DNA from: JBBPZA01 sp963728925
Lineage (GTDB): Bacteria; Actinomycetota; Thermoleophilia; Solirubrobacterales; Solirubrobacteraceae
Length of the DNA: 64,000 bases
Assembly: GCA_963728925.1 (NCBI GenBank)
Contig: CAVSMB010000028.1
Coordinates: 124,001-188,000 of the forward strand
Direction: 5' to 3'
Below, in pieces: positions 17,792 to 26,090 of the stretch. A program made the position numbers and the translations under genes. The notes under the pieces are model-generated. The model ran no database searches and had not been told where the DNA came from. It was given only the letters and a program-made list of their open reading frames with translations. Numbering within the stretch: the stretch's first letter is position 1; every line of letters starts with the position of its first letter.

Positions 17792-19087
17792 CTAGCGCTC
17801 GGCCTTCGCCTGCGCGGCCGCGAGCTCGCGCTCGAGGTCTGAGAGGTGGCCGCGCACCCGCGCGGCCATCGCCTCGAGGATGTCGCGCGCCTTGTCGATG
17901 CTCGTCGTGGCGCCGGTGAGCTGGTTCTTGACCGCGCGGACGTCGTTGAGGGCGGCCAGCGTGCGCTCGACGGTCTCGGCGAGCGCGCCGGCGTCGAGAC
18001 CGTCACCGCCGCCGCGGGCCATCACGACCCGGGCGCGGGCGAGGGCGTACCCGACCTCGAGGTGCAGGCCGTCGTCGTCCTCGGGGTCGTAGGTGACCAC
18101 GAGCTTGTCGCCGTCCATCTCGCGCAGCGGGCGCGTCTGCGCGGGGACCTCCGCAGCGCCGGGCACGACGAGCACCGCAAAGTCCGCCGCGCGCTCCTGC
18201 ATCGCACGGTCGAGCTGGCGGCGGGCCTCGGGGCTTGAGAGACGCGCGTCCTTGGCCTCGAAGACGATCCGTCCGCGGGCCGGGCCACGGCACGCGTCGA
18301 TCCCGACGACGATGTCGCCGGTCTTGCGCGTCGCGCCCTTGAGGTCGCCCACGGCCTCGGCGTCGTCGCCCTGGGCCGCGGCGACGGCGTCGACGGCCTC
18401 GAACACCGCCTCCTCGTAGGTGCGGCCCTTCGCCGTGCCGCGCTCGCGCTCCTCGGAGAGCTCGAGCTGCTTCTCGCGCTCGCCCTGCAGGCGCTGGACC
18501 TCGAGCTGCAACCCCGCCACCTTGTCGCCCATCGCACGCAGCGCCTCGCCCTGCTGGTCGCCCATCTGGCGGATGGCCCGGACCGACGCGGCCTTGAAGT
18601 CGGCGAGCGGGTTCTGCCCGTCGGCGGCCGTGAACTGGCGCAGCAGATCCTCCCGCGAGCGCTGCATGATCTCGGCGACGACCGTTCGCACACGATGCTG
18701 CACGGCGCCGGAGCTGTCGTCGGAGAAGTGGCGCTCCAGCGCCCGAGCCAGGTGGCCGCTGTCGGGGCCGAACACGGCATCGAGCTGGGCGCCGAGGCGC
18801 TCGGAGACCTCACGGGCCCGGCCCGTGAACGACTCCTCGACCTCGCGCGAGACCTTCTCGAACTCCGTGCGGACGAACTCGGCGTTGGCGGCTGCCTGCT
18901 CGCGGTCGAGGATGCGGGCGCCAATCTCGACGGCGCCGGCGACGACGGCGCCGGCGTCCTCGCCCGCCTCCTCGCGCTCGCGTACGAGACGGACGGCGGA
19001 CGGGTCGTCGACGACGAGGCCGTCGATGAGCAGGCGCTCACCGGCGACTCGCACGTGGCGGTGGCGGAGGGGGGTGGCGGCTTCCAT
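17792..19087 (-). CDS. Coiled-coil protein with PD-(D/E)XK nuclease-like domain (DUF2130/RmuC-like layout)
   Basis: 431 residues. The first ~220 are largely helical and charged, including a heptad stretch near 190-218. From about 220 the sequence reads KGRTYEEAVFE, then TGDIVVGID (D258), then RIVFEAKDARLS (E277, K279), the order E - D - ExK expected of PD-(D/E)XK phosphodiesterases. After it comes AVLVVP and a second helical region ending the protein with SDLERELAAAQAK. RmuC and DUF2130 proteins share this coiled-coil plus nuclease arrangement. It stands alone on the minus strand, divergent from an acyl-CoA synthetase. A DNA-repair or recombination role is plausible but unproven. Confidence 0.6.
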   Translation of the reverse strand: MEAATPLRHRHVRVAGERLLIDGLVVDDPSAVRLVREREEAGEDAGAVVAGAVEIGARILDREQAAANAEFVRTEFEKVSREVEESFTGRAREVSERLGAQLDAVFGPDSGHLARALERHFSDDSSGAVQHRVRTVVAEIMQRSREDLLRQFTAADGQNPLADFKAASVRAIRQMGDQQGEALRAMGDKVAGLQLEVQRLQGEREKQLELSEERERGTAKGRTYEEAVFEAVDAVAAAQGDDAEAVGDLKGATRKTGDIVVGIDACRGPARGRIVFEAKDARLSSPEARRQLDRAMQERAADFAVLVVPGAAEVPAQTRPLREMDGDKLVVTYDPEDDDGLHLEVGYALARARVVMARGGGDGLDAGALAETVERTLAALNDVRAVKNQLTGATTSIDKARDILEAMAARVRGHLSDLERELAAAQAKAER

Positions 19088-19164
19088 GACGTGAAGGTCG
19101 GAGCCTAGGCCCGCGACCTGACGGAACCGCCGGAGCGCAGCGGAAAGGTGATTGGATAGGCCCG

Positions 19165-20796
19165 ATGAGCGCCGCCGACCGTCTGCACGCGCTTCGCACG
19201 CTGGTCGGCGCCGGCGTGCTCAAGCCCGTGCGCCCCGACAAGCTCGTGCGCATCGGCCTGACGCTGCGGCGGTTCGGACCGACCCCCGCGGCCGGCTACG
19301 CCGCAGGGGCCATCCGCCACCCCGATGCGACAGCGATCATCGACGAGCTCGGCACGCTGACCTTCGCGGACGTCCAGCGGCGCACCAACGCCCTCGCCCA
19401 CGCGCTGGGCGACCGCGGGCTGGTCGAGGGCGACGGCGTCGCGATCATGTGCCGCAACCACCGCGGCTTCATCGAGGCGACCGTCGCCTGCTCGAAGCTT
19501 GGGGTGGACATGCTCTACCTCAACACCGCCTTCGCCGGCCCCCAGATCACCGACGTGGTCAGGCGTGAGAAGCCGCGGGCGATCATCTTCGACGAGGAGT
19601 TCGCCGGCCTGGTGCACGACGCGGCGGTCAGGCGCATGCGCTTCGTCGCGTGGACCGAGCCCGGCAGTCGCCTCAAGGACCCCACGCTCGAGGAGCTCGT
19701 CGCGGAGGGCGATCCCACCGACGTCGTCGCGCCCGAGGCGCGCGGCAAGGCGGTGATCCTGACCTCCGGCACGACGGGCGCGCCCAAGGGCGCCTCGCGC
19801 ACGCAGCCCGAGTCGCTCGACCCGGCCGCGGCGCTGCTGTCGACGATCCCGCTGCGAGCCGACGAGCCGACCAAGATCGCGGCCCCGCTGTTCCACGCCT
19901 GGGGCTTCGCGCACTTCACGATCGGCCTGGGGCTCGGCTCGACGCTCGTGCTGCGGCGCAAGTTCGACCCCGAGGAGACGCTGTCGGCCACCGCGCAGCA
20001 TCGCTGCACGGCGCTCGCGCTCGTGCCGGTGATGCTCCAGCGGATCCTCGACCTGCCGCCCGAGACCATCGACCGCTACGACCTGGAGGCGCTGCGCGTC
20101 ATCGCGGTCAGCGGATCGGCGCTCTCGCCCGCGCTGGCACGACGGGCCCTGGAGCGCTTCGGCCCGGTGCTCTACAACCTCTACGGATCCACCGAGGTGG
20201 CGTGGGCGGCCATCGCGACGTCGCAGGACATGCAGGCGGCGCCTGGGACCGTCGGCCGCCCGCCGCGCGGGACCGTCCTCAAGCTCTTCGACGAAGACGG
20301 CAACGAGGTCCGCCAGGGCGAGACCGGGCGCATCTTCGTCGGCAACGAGATGCTCTTCGAGGGCTACACGGGCGGCGGCTCCAAAGACGTCATCGGAGGG
20401 CTGATGGCCACGGGCGACGTCGGCCACTTCGACGCCGGCGGCCGGCTCTTCGTCGACGGCCGCGACGACGAGATGATCGTCTCGGGCGGGGAGAACGTCT
20501 TCCCGCAGGAGGTCGAGGAGCTGCTGGCCGGGCGCGACGACGTGACCGAGGTCTCCGTCGTCGGCGTGCCGGACGAGAAGTTCGGGCAGCGGCTGCGGGC
20601 GGTCATCGTCCCGCGCACGGGCGCCAGCGTCTCGGAGCGCGACGTCAAGGACTACGTGAAGCGCAGCCTCGCCAACTACAAGGTGCCGCGCGACGTCGTC
20701 TTCGTGGACGAGCTGCCGCGGACCTCGACCGGCAAGGTGCTCAAGCGCGAGCTGGCGCTCGACGACCCGGGCGAGATCGCCGGCGCGAGCGGCTGA
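19165..20796 (+). CDS. Acyl-CoA synthetase / AMP-dependent ligase (FadD-like)
   Basis: 543 residues of the ANL superfamily. The ATP/AMP loop ILTSGTTGAPKGASRT lies near residue 197, NLYGSTEVAWA is the adenine-binding A5 motif, GDVGHFDAGGRLFVDGRDDEMIV covers A7-A8, and PRTSTGKVLKREL ends with the A10 catalytic Lys. An N-terminal helical extension of about 45 residues precedes the domain, as in medium/long-chain FadD and bile-acid-type ligases. ATG at 19165. Substrate chain length cannot be judged. Confidence 0.9.
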   Translation: MSAADRLHALRTLVGAGVLKPVRPDKLVRIGLTLRRFGPTPAAGYAAGAIRHPDATAIIDELGTLTFADVQRRTNALAHALGDRGLVEGDGVAIMCRNHRGFIEATVACSKLGVDMLYLNTAFAGPQITDVVRREKPRAIIFDEEFAGLVHDAAVRRMRFVAWTEPGSRLKDPTLEELVAEGDPTDVVAPEARGKAVILTSGTTGAPKGASRTQPESLDPAAALLSTIPLRADEPTKIAAPLFHAWGFAHFTIGLGLGSTLVLRRKFDPEETLSATAQHRCTALALVPVMLQRILDLPPETIDRYDLEALRVIAVSGSALSPALARRALERFGPVLYNLYGSTEVAWAAIATSQDMQAAPGTVGRPPRGTVLKLFDEDGNEVRQGETGRIFVGNEMLFEGYTGGGSKDVIGGLMATGDVGHFDAGGRLFVDGRDDEMIVSGGENVFPQEVEELLAGRDDVTEVSVVGVPDEKFGQRLRAVIVPRTGASVSERDVKDYVKRSLANYKVPRDVVFVDELPRTSTGKVLKRELALDDPGEIAGASG

Positions 20797-20802
20797 CCGT
20801 AC

Positions 20803-21324
20803 TCACGCCTTCCACTTCACCGAGCACCCGACGGGCCGGGTCTCGACCTGCTCGGGCTCGCGGCCGTCGAGCACGGCGTCGAGCGCGTCGCGCAGCCACG
20901 CCGCGTTGTGCGACGGGTCACCGTGGTCGGCGTCCGGGGCGCCGCGGTAGCGCAGCGTGCCGTCGCCGTCGACGACGAACACGTCCGGGGTCGTCTGCGC
21001 CCCGTAGGCGCGGGCGACCTCCTGGGTCTCGTCGCGCAGGTAGGGCATCGTCCAGTCCTCGCGCCCCACGCGCTCGCGCATCTTGTCCAGGCTGTCGTTG
21101 GGGTAGCGATCGGCGTCGTTGGGGTTGACCGCGAAGAAGCGCGCGCGGTCGCCGTAGTCGCGGCCCGCGTCGATGATGCGGTCGTGCCAGGCGAGCGCGT
21201 ACGGGCAGTGGTTGCAGGTGAAGACGATGACCGAGGGCCGTCCGTGCTCGCCGAGGTCGTGCTCGGCGCCGTCGGTGTCGGGCAGCGAGAGGTGGGGGGC
21301 GTGGTCGCCGATGCTCAGGGGCAC
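20803..21324 (-). CDS. Thioredoxin-family protein (AhpC/TSA-like redoxin)
   Basis: 173 residues. After GDHAPHLSLPDTDGAEH comes FTCNHCPYALAWHDRI, a CNHC active site typical of a redoxin group annotated as thioredoxin family protein, and TTPDVFVVDGDGTLRYRG with the cis-Pro. No signal peptide, so cytoplasmic. Third gene of a minus-strand group after the alcohol dehydrogenase and a small thioredoxin-fold protein (3-nt gap), suggesting a shared redox or detoxification role. Confidence 0.88.
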   Translation of the reverse strand: MPLSIGDHAPHLSLPDTDGAEHDLGEHGRPSVIVFTCNHCPYALAWHDRIIDAGRDYGDRARFFAVNPNDADRYPNDSLDKMRERVGREDWTMPYLRDETQEVARAYGAQTTPDVFVVDGDGTLRYRGAPDADHGDPSHNAAWLRDALDAVLDGREPEQVETRPVGCSVKWKA

Positions 21325-21327
21325 GGG

Positions 21328-21645
21328 TCAGCTCCTTTCGCGCAGTGCGTCGCGCACGTCGTCAGGATCGGGGGTGGGCGAGAAGCGCCCGTCGCGCAGC
21401 CGGTAGACGCGGCAGGTGAGCGCGACGGTGGCGTCCTGCAAGAGCGGCTGGACGTCGCGGCCGTCCACGCGGATGGTCGGCGAGCCGAGGAAGGACTCGT
21501 CGCGCGCCGCCGCGTCGGTGTCGATCTCGCGCACCTCGACGGCCTCGGGGTCGAGGCCCTCCTCGCTCATCGCCGAGCGCAGCTGCACGAGGGCCTGCTG
21601 GTGGGAGGGACAGCCCTCCCACCACAAGAACTCGACGCGTGCCAT
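21328..21645 (-). CDS. Small thioredoxin-fold protein with a CPSH motif
   Basis: 105 residues. EFLWWEGCPSHQQAL near the N-terminus places a Cys and His where the thioredoxin CXXC would be, and SPTIRVDGRDV contains the cis-Pro region; the C-terminus has LTCRVYRL with a further Cys. Proteins of this shape are usually annotated as thioredoxin-like or alkylmercury-lyase-associated. The ATG shares one base with the stop of the dehydrogenase (TGATG), so the two are coupled. Function unproven. Confidence 0.82.
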   Translation of the reverse strand: MARVEFLWWEGCPSHQQALVQLRSAMSEEGLDPEAVEVREIDTDAAARDESFLGSPTIRVDGRDVQPLLQDATVALTCRVYRLRDGRFSPTPDPDDVRDALRERS

Positions 21646-22607
21646 CAATGCGAGGGTAGAAGCACCGCCGCGCCGCGGAAGCGGCCGTGGCGCAGGTCCT
21701 CGAGCGCCTCGCCGGCGCGTGAGAGCCCGTACGCGCTGACCTTCGTGCGGACCGGGACGCGGGGCGCGACGTCGAGGAAGCGATGGCCGTCCTCTCTCGT
21801 CAGGTTCGCAACCGAGGCGATGCTCCGCTCCTGCCAGAGCAGCTCGTAGGGGAACGCCGGGATGTCGCTCATGTGGATGCCGGCGCACACGACGCGCGCC
21901 GCCTTCGCGCTGACCGCCAGCGCGGCGGGGACTAGCGCCCCGACCGCGGCGAAGACGATCGACGCGTCGAGCTCCTCGGGCGGGCGCTCGTGGCTCCCGC
22001 CCGCCCATTGCACCCCCAGCCCGCGGGCGAAGGCCTGCGTCGCCTCGTCGCCCGGCCGCGTGAAGGCGAACACGCGGCGGCCCTCGTGGCGGGCGACCTG
22101 GGCGATGATGTGGGCCGCGGCGCCGAAGCCCCACAGCCCGACGCGCTCGGCGTCGCCGCACATGAGCAGGGCGCGGTAGCCGATCAGCCCGGCGCACAGC
22201 AGCGGCGCGGCCTGCAGGTCCGGGTAGCCCTCGGGCAGCGGCAGGCAGAAGCGCTCGTCGGCCGTCGTGTACTGCGCGTAGCCACCGGCGATGTCCAGGC
22301 CGGTGAAGCGGGCGTGGTCGCAGAGGTTCTCGCGGCCCGAGGTGCACCAGCGGCAGGTGCCGTCGGTCCAGCCCAGCCACGGAACCCCGACCCGCCGGCC
22401 CTCGCCGACCACCTCGGCGACGATCTGGTGCCCGGGGACGACGGGATGGCCCGGCCAGGGCAGCTCGCCGTCGAGGATGTGCAGGTCGGTGCGGCACACG
22501 CCGCACGCGAGCACGCGGAGCAGCAGCTCTCCGGGGGCCGGCTCGGGCTCGGGGAGCTCGCGCTCGCGGAGGGGCTCTCCGGGGTGTTCGAGGACAACAG
22601 CACGCAT
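21645..22607 (-). CDS. Zinc-dependent alcohol dehydrogenase (MDR family, AdhA-like)
   Basis: 320 residues, slightly short for the family. The catalytic zinc site is CGVCRTDLHI and GHQIVAEV; the structural zinc motif is reduced to CRWCTSGRENLC (three visible Cys spaced as in C-x2-C-x7-C). The NAD-binding segment reads GLWGFGAAAHIIAQVA, in the position of GxGxxG. It resembles the AdhA/zinc-binding-dehydrogenase group with a short Rossmann tail. ATG at 22607; divergent from the riboswitch-controlled M23 gene. First gene of the redox trio. Confidence 0.9.
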   Translation of the reverse strand: MRAVVLEHPGEPLRERELPEPEPAPGELLLRVLACGVCRTDLHILDGELPWPGHPVVPGHQIVAEVVGEGRRVGVPWLGWTDGTCRWCTSGRENLCDHARFTGLDIAGGYAQYTTADERFCLPLPEGYPDLQAAPLLCAGLIGYRALLMCGDAERVGLWGFGAAAHIIAQVARHEGRRVFAFTRPGDEATQAFARGLGVQWAGGSHERPPEELDASIVFAAVGALVPAALAVSAKAARVVCAGIHMSDIPAFPYELLWQERSIASVANLTREDGHRFLDVAPRVPVRTKVSAYGLSRAGEALEDLRHGRFRGAAVLLPSH

Positions 22608-22647
22608 TCGACGCCCGAAGACGCTACCCTGCCCCGCTTGACATAAG

Positions 22648-22806
22648 CCTTTGCCGAATCGCCTGCAGGTTCCGAACCAGCAGGCGACCGGGGGACCCGA
22701 TCGGAGAGCTGGACCGCAGCCTCCGCGGGGCGAATCGTCGCATTGACGTAGCGCCGCTCTTTCAGCGCGAGCCCGACAGCTAACCCCGGAGGCACGCGAA
22801 AGAGGG
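22648..22806 (+). promoter_or_regulatory. Cyclic di-AMP riboswitch (ydaO-yuaA class)
   Basis: The leader of the M23 peptidase gene carries the conserved pieces of this class in order: a stem closed by CGCCTGC/GCAGGCG, then CCGGGGGACCC, then GGGGCGAATC, then GCCCGACAGCTAACCCC and GGAGGC. The outer stem pairs CTTTGC (22649-22654) with GCGAAAG (22796-22802), adjacent to the GAGGGG ribosome site at 22802-22806, so ligand binding could mask translation. This class is known to control resuscitation factors and cell-wall hydrolases in actinobacteria. TACCCT at 22625-22630 is a possible -10 box. Confidence 0.88.
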
Positions 22807-22814
22807 GTTGGTCC

Positions 22815-23654
22815 GTGCAGGGAACGGTTCGGCGCGTCAGCGCCACGCTCATCGTCATACTGGCGGCCTTCGGGCTGCTCGCAGCGTCGACCGCGATCGC
22901 AGCGCCGACCGCGTCGAGCGCCGCTCGCGCCTTCGGTGCGTCGACCCTGAAGTTGGGCAGCCGCGGCTCCGCCGTCCGCACCCTGCAGCAGGGGCTGACG
23001 ACGCTCGGCTTCCCCGCCGACGCCGACGGGCAGTTCGGCCGCGGGACCAAGAAGCGGCTCAAGCAGTGGGAGAAGACCAACCTGGCGACCCAGGGGGTCG
23101 TGCGCAACGGCAAGCTGAGCGTGGCCGAGGCCAAGCTCTTCGGCGCCCAGGTCACGGCCAAGAAGGCGGCTGCTCCGGACAGCGGCGCGAGGACCCAGCC
23201 CCAGCCGCTGGCGGATTCGGGCACCGGGCAGCAGTTCACCTTCCCGATCCGCGGGGCCCACGACTTCGGGACCGCGATCAACCGCTTCGGCGCCGACCGC
23301 GGTGGGCGCTCGCACAAGGGGCAGGACACCTTCGCGACGTGCGGCACGCCGCTCGTTGCGGTCGAGGGCGGCACGGTCGTCTATGCGGGCTATCAGGGCG
23401 ATGCCGGCAACTACATCGTCATCAAGGGCTCGGGCACCAAGCGCGACTACGTCTACATGCACCTCCAGCAGTCCGCGCTGTTCGACACCGACGACACGGT
23501 CGCGCCCGCCGCGCCGATCGGAAAGGTCGGTGAGACCGGCAACGCGGTGGGCTGCCACCTGCACTTCGAGCTGTGGACGCCGCCGGGCTGGTACGACGGC
23601 GGCGAGGCAGTCGACCCGCTGCCCTTCCTCCAGGAGTGGGACAAGACGTCCTGA
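22815..23654 (+). CDS. Secreted M23-family peptidoglycan endopeptidase with peptidoglycan-binding domain
   Basis: 279 residues. A signal peptide (residues 1-~30, ending ASTAIAAPT) is followed by a PG_binding_1 domain (LGSRGSAVRTLQQGLTTLGF, residues ~45-95), a short linker, and a LytM/M23 domain from about 140 with HKGQD (first zinc His/Asp) and GCHLHFELW (HxH). These residues match active LytM zinc peptidases that cut peptide cross-links. GTG start with GAGGGG 8 nt upstream. Expression is predicted to depend on the c-di-AMP riboswitch directly before it. Confidence 0.92.
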   Translation: MQGTVRRVSATLIVILAAFGLLAASTAIAAPTASSAARAFGASTLKLGSRGSAVRTLQQGLTTLGFPADADGQFGRGTKKRLKQWEKTNLATQGVVRNGKLSVAEAKLFGAQVTAKKAAAPDSGARTQPQPLADSGTGQQFTFPIRGAHDFGTAINRFGADRGGRSHKGQDTFATCGTPLVAVEGGTVVYAGYQGDAGNYIVIKGSGTKRDYVYMHLQQSALFDTDDTVAPAAPIGKVGETGNAVGCHLHFELWTPPGWYDGGEAVDPLPFLQEWDKTS

Positions 23655-23688
23655 CCTGAACAGGTGGTGAACGGCGACGCGGCGCGCG

Positions 23689-23717
23689 TTGCCCTTGCCC
23701 ACCTTTGCCGTGACAAT
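23689..23717 (+). promoter_or_regulatory. Promoter of the two-component system
   Basis: TTGCCC (23689-23694), 17-nt spacer, GACAAT (23712-23717), then 6 nt to the ATG at 23724. This supports a leaderless response-regulator mRNA and argues against the GTG start 20 codons upstream. Confidence 0.45.
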
Positions 23718-23723
23718 CGATCG

Positions 23724-24428
23724 ATGGGCGCCAACGGCCACACTCGTGGGTCCGTGCTCGTGGTCGAGGACGAGCCGACGATCGCCGAGGTCGTCGCGCG
23801 CTACCTCAACCGCGCCGGGTACCGCACCCGCGTGGCCGGTGACGGCGTCGCGGCGCTGGACGCGGTGGGGGAGGAGGCGCCCGACCTCGTCGTCCTCGAT
23901 CTCATGCTCCCGCGCATCGACGGCCTCGAGGTCATGCGCCGCATCCGCGACCGCCATCGCCGCGGCATCGCGATCATCCTCCTGACCGCGAAGGGCGAGG
24001 AGGCGGACCGCGTCATCGGGTTGCGCCTCGGCGCCGACGACTACGTGGTCAAGCCGTTCTCGCCGGCCGAGCTCATGGCCCGCGTCGACGCGGTGCTGCG
24101 GCGGATGGACACCGCCCCGGCGAGCGAGGCGCCGCTCGACTTCAATGGACTGCACATCGACCTCGCCGGCCGCAGGGCCGCCGTCGAGGGCCAGGAGGCC
24201 CAGCTCACCCAGCGCGAGTTCGAGCTGCTCGCTTTCCTCGCCCGCCATCCCGGGCAGGTGTTCTCCCGCAACCAGCTCATGGACGCGGTGTGGCAGTACT
24301 CCTTCTACACCGACACCTCGACGGTCACCGTCCACATCCGCCGCCTGCGGGCGAAGATCGAGCCCGACCCGGCGCAGCCGCGCCACCTGCAGACGGTGTG
24401 GGGCGTGGGCTACCGGTTCCAGCCGTGA
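23724..24428 (+). CDS. OmpR/PhoB-family response regulator
   Basis: 234 residues. Receiver domain: VLVVEDEPTIAEV (acidic pocket), phospho-acceptor Asp59 in VVLDLMLPRIDG, the Thr in ILLTAKGEEAD and the Lys in VVKPFSPAEL. The C-terminal winged helix (residues ~130-234) has LTQREFELLAFLARHPGQVFSRNQLMDAVW and YRF at the end. Its last bases overlap the histidine kinase start (GTGA), so the pair is one operon. Regulated genes are not known; neighbours are a peptidoglycan hydrolase and a molybdoenzyme locus. Confidence 0.95.
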   Translation: MGANGHTRGSVLVVEDEPTIAEVVARYLNRAGYRTRVAGDGVAALDAVGEEAPDLVVLDLMLPRIDGLEVMRRIRDRHRRGIAIILLTAKGEEADRVIGLRLGADDYVVKPFSPAELMARVDAVLRRMDTAPASEAPLDFNGLHIDLAGRRAAVEGQEAQLTQREFELLAFLARHPGQVFSRNQLMDAVWQYSFYTDTSTVTVHIRRLRAKIEPDPAQPRHLQTVWGVGYRFQP

Positions 24429-25669
24429 GGGGCTGCGCTCGGATCGGCGCACCGGGCGACGACGCGCGCGGGCCGCTCCTCTCGGCTCTTACCGCCGCGG
24501 CGGGCGCGGCCGGCGGCTCGCTCGTCGTGCTCGCCGTCTACGGCGGCCATGCCGCGATCCTGACCTTCCTGCTGCTCGCGGGCCTCGGGCTGGTGGTGCT
24601 CGCGGTCGCTCACCTGGCCGCGGCGCGGCGCGAGCGCCTCGGCCCGCTGCGGCGCCAGTTCAGCCTCGCAGTGGCCATCGCCGCCGGGCAGATGGTGCTC
24701 GTCGCCATCGCCTTCGCGGCGCTGATGTTCGTCTCGGCCCACGACGCGCTGCTCGTCGGGGTCATCGCGGTGTTCTCGGGCCTCGTCGCCGTGCGCGCCG
24801 CCGGGCTGCTCGCCGGCGGGGTGATGCGCGACGTGGAGACGGTGCGCGACGGCCTTGAGGCGATCGGCGAGGGCGAGCGCCCCGGAGCGCTGCGAACCCG
24901 CGCCCGCGACGAGCTGGCGCAGCTCGCGGGGTCGGTCGACGCGCTCGGCGCGAGGCTGGCCGGCGCCCAGGACGCCCGCGAGGTCGCGGACTCCGCGCGC
25001 CGCGACCTCGTCGCGTCGGTCTCCCACGACCTGCGCACGCCGATCACCTCGCTGCGGCTGCTCGTCGAGGCGATCGACGACGACATCGTCGACGAGGCCA
25101 CCCGCCGGCGCTACCTCACCCAGATGCAGACCCATGTGAGCGCGCTGAGTGGGCTCATCGACGACCTCTTCGAGCTCTCGCGCCTCGAGGCCGGCGACGT
25201 GCGCTGGTCGATGGAGCAGGTCGCGCTGGAGGCCCTGGTGGGGGAGACCGTCGACGCCATGCGGGCGCAGGCCGACGCCAAGCGCGTGATGGTGGTGGCC
25301 GAGGTCCAGGACGACCTGGGGCCGGCCCGCGGAGACCCCGAGAAGCTCCAGCGCGTGCTCTTCAACCTGATCCAGAACGCGATCCGGCACACCCCGGACG
25401 ACGGCAGCGTCACCGTGCGAGCGGTTCGCAACGGGCGCGGGCTCGAGGTCGAGGTGGCCGACACGGGGGACGGGATCGCCCCGGGCGACCGCGAGCGCGT
25501 CTTCGAGGCCTTCTACCGCCGCGGGTCCGAGGGCGCGCGCACGCGCGCCGGCGCCGGACTCGGGCTCGCGATATCTCGGGCGATCGTCGAGGCGCACGGC
25601 GGGCGCATCTGGCTCGACGACGCCCAGGAGGGCACGCGCATCCGCTTCAGCGTGCCCGCCGCAGCCTGA
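24425..25669 (+). CDS. Membrane sensor histidine kinase
   Basis: 414 residues. Four hydrophobic segments in residues ~25-130 with very short connecting loops and no extracellular domain, then a HAMP-like linker (~130-185). The H box is SVSHDLRTPITSLR with His201; N box NLIQNAIRHT; G boxes DTGDGIAP and AGAGLGLAISRAI. It phosphorylates the overlapping response regulator. The lack of a periplasmic sensor suggests intramembrane sensing, as in cell-wall-stress kinases; that is inference. The 3' end overlaps the convergent membrane-protein gene by 23 nt. Confidence 0.93.
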   Translation: MRGCARIGAPGDDARGPLLSALTAAAGAAGGSLVVLAVYGGHAAILTFLLLAGLGLVVLAVAHLAAARRERLGPLRRQFSLAVAIAAGQMVLVAIAFAALMFVSAHDALLVGVIAVFSGLVAVRAAGLLAGGVMRDVETVRDGLEAIGEGERPGALRTRARDELAQLAGSVDALGARLAGAQDAREVADSARRDLVASVSHDLRTPITSLRLLVEAIDDDIVDEATRRRYLTQMQTHVSALSGLIDDLFELSRLEAGDVRWSMEQVALEALVGETVDAMRAQADAKRVMVVAEVQDDLGPARGDPEKLQRVLFNLIQNAIRHTPDDGSVTVRAVRNGRGLEVEVADTGDGIAPGDRERVFEAFYRRGSEGARTRAGAGLGLAISRAIVEAHGGRIWLDDAQEGTRIRFSVPAAA

Positions 25670-26090
25670 GCGCGTACAGCACAGCGGACCCGGCGAAGAG
25701 CGCGCCGGAGATGGCGAGCCAGCGAGGCAGGAAGACGTCGCTGTTCAGGCGTGCCGAGCTCTCGTAGCGCGCGTCGCTCAGGCCGAGGATGAGCGGGAAC
25801 CACACGATGAAGAGCAGGCCGGCCAGCGTGGCCGGCACGCGCACGTAGTTGACCGCGGGCACCCCGCGCACGCTCGGAGCCGCGCCCGCGATCCGGTCCA
25901 GCAGGGCGGTGAGAGGGAAGAGCACGAGGTCGTGTAGAACGATCGCGCCGACCAGCCAGAGCAGCACGTTGGTGCGCGCCGCGCCGGCGTCGAGGAGCTT
26001 GGAGAGGGCGAAGGCGGCCAGCAGGAAGCTCGCGGCGAGGGCGAGGAGCTGGAGCGGACCGGCCCCGTAGAGGCGACGCAGGGCGCTCAT
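25647..26090 (-). CDS. Small four-helix membrane protein, unknown
   Basis: 147 residues from ATG 26090, which overlaps the stop of the molybdoenzyme by 4 nt (ATGA). Four hydrophobic segments: LQLLALAASFLLAAFAL, NVLLWLVGAIVLHDLVLFPL, VPATLAGLLFIVWFPLILGL and WLAISGALFAGSAVLYAL. The C-terminus is basic. No family recognised. Tight coupling to the cytochrome-b/Mo protein suggests a membrane partner of that enzyme. Confidence 0.75.
   Translation of the reverse strand: MSALRRLYGAGPLQLLALAASFLLAAFALSKLLDAGAARTNVLLWLVGAIVLHDLVLFPLTALLDRIAGAAPSVRGVPAVNYVRVPATLAGLLFIVWFPLILGLSDARYESSARLNSDVFLPRWLAISGALFAGSAVLYALRLRRAR

Noticed and set aside
22638..22643. TTGACA as the -35 box of the M23 gene
   Set aside because: A -10 box at 16-18 nt would fall inside the first riboswitch stem and remove part of the aptamer; TACCCT at 22625 fits better.
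21645..24452. 935-residue minus-strand frame containing the alcohol dehydrogenase
   Set aside because: Everything before ATG 22607 is antisense to the response regulator, M23 gene and riboswitch; only the last 320 residues are a real protein.
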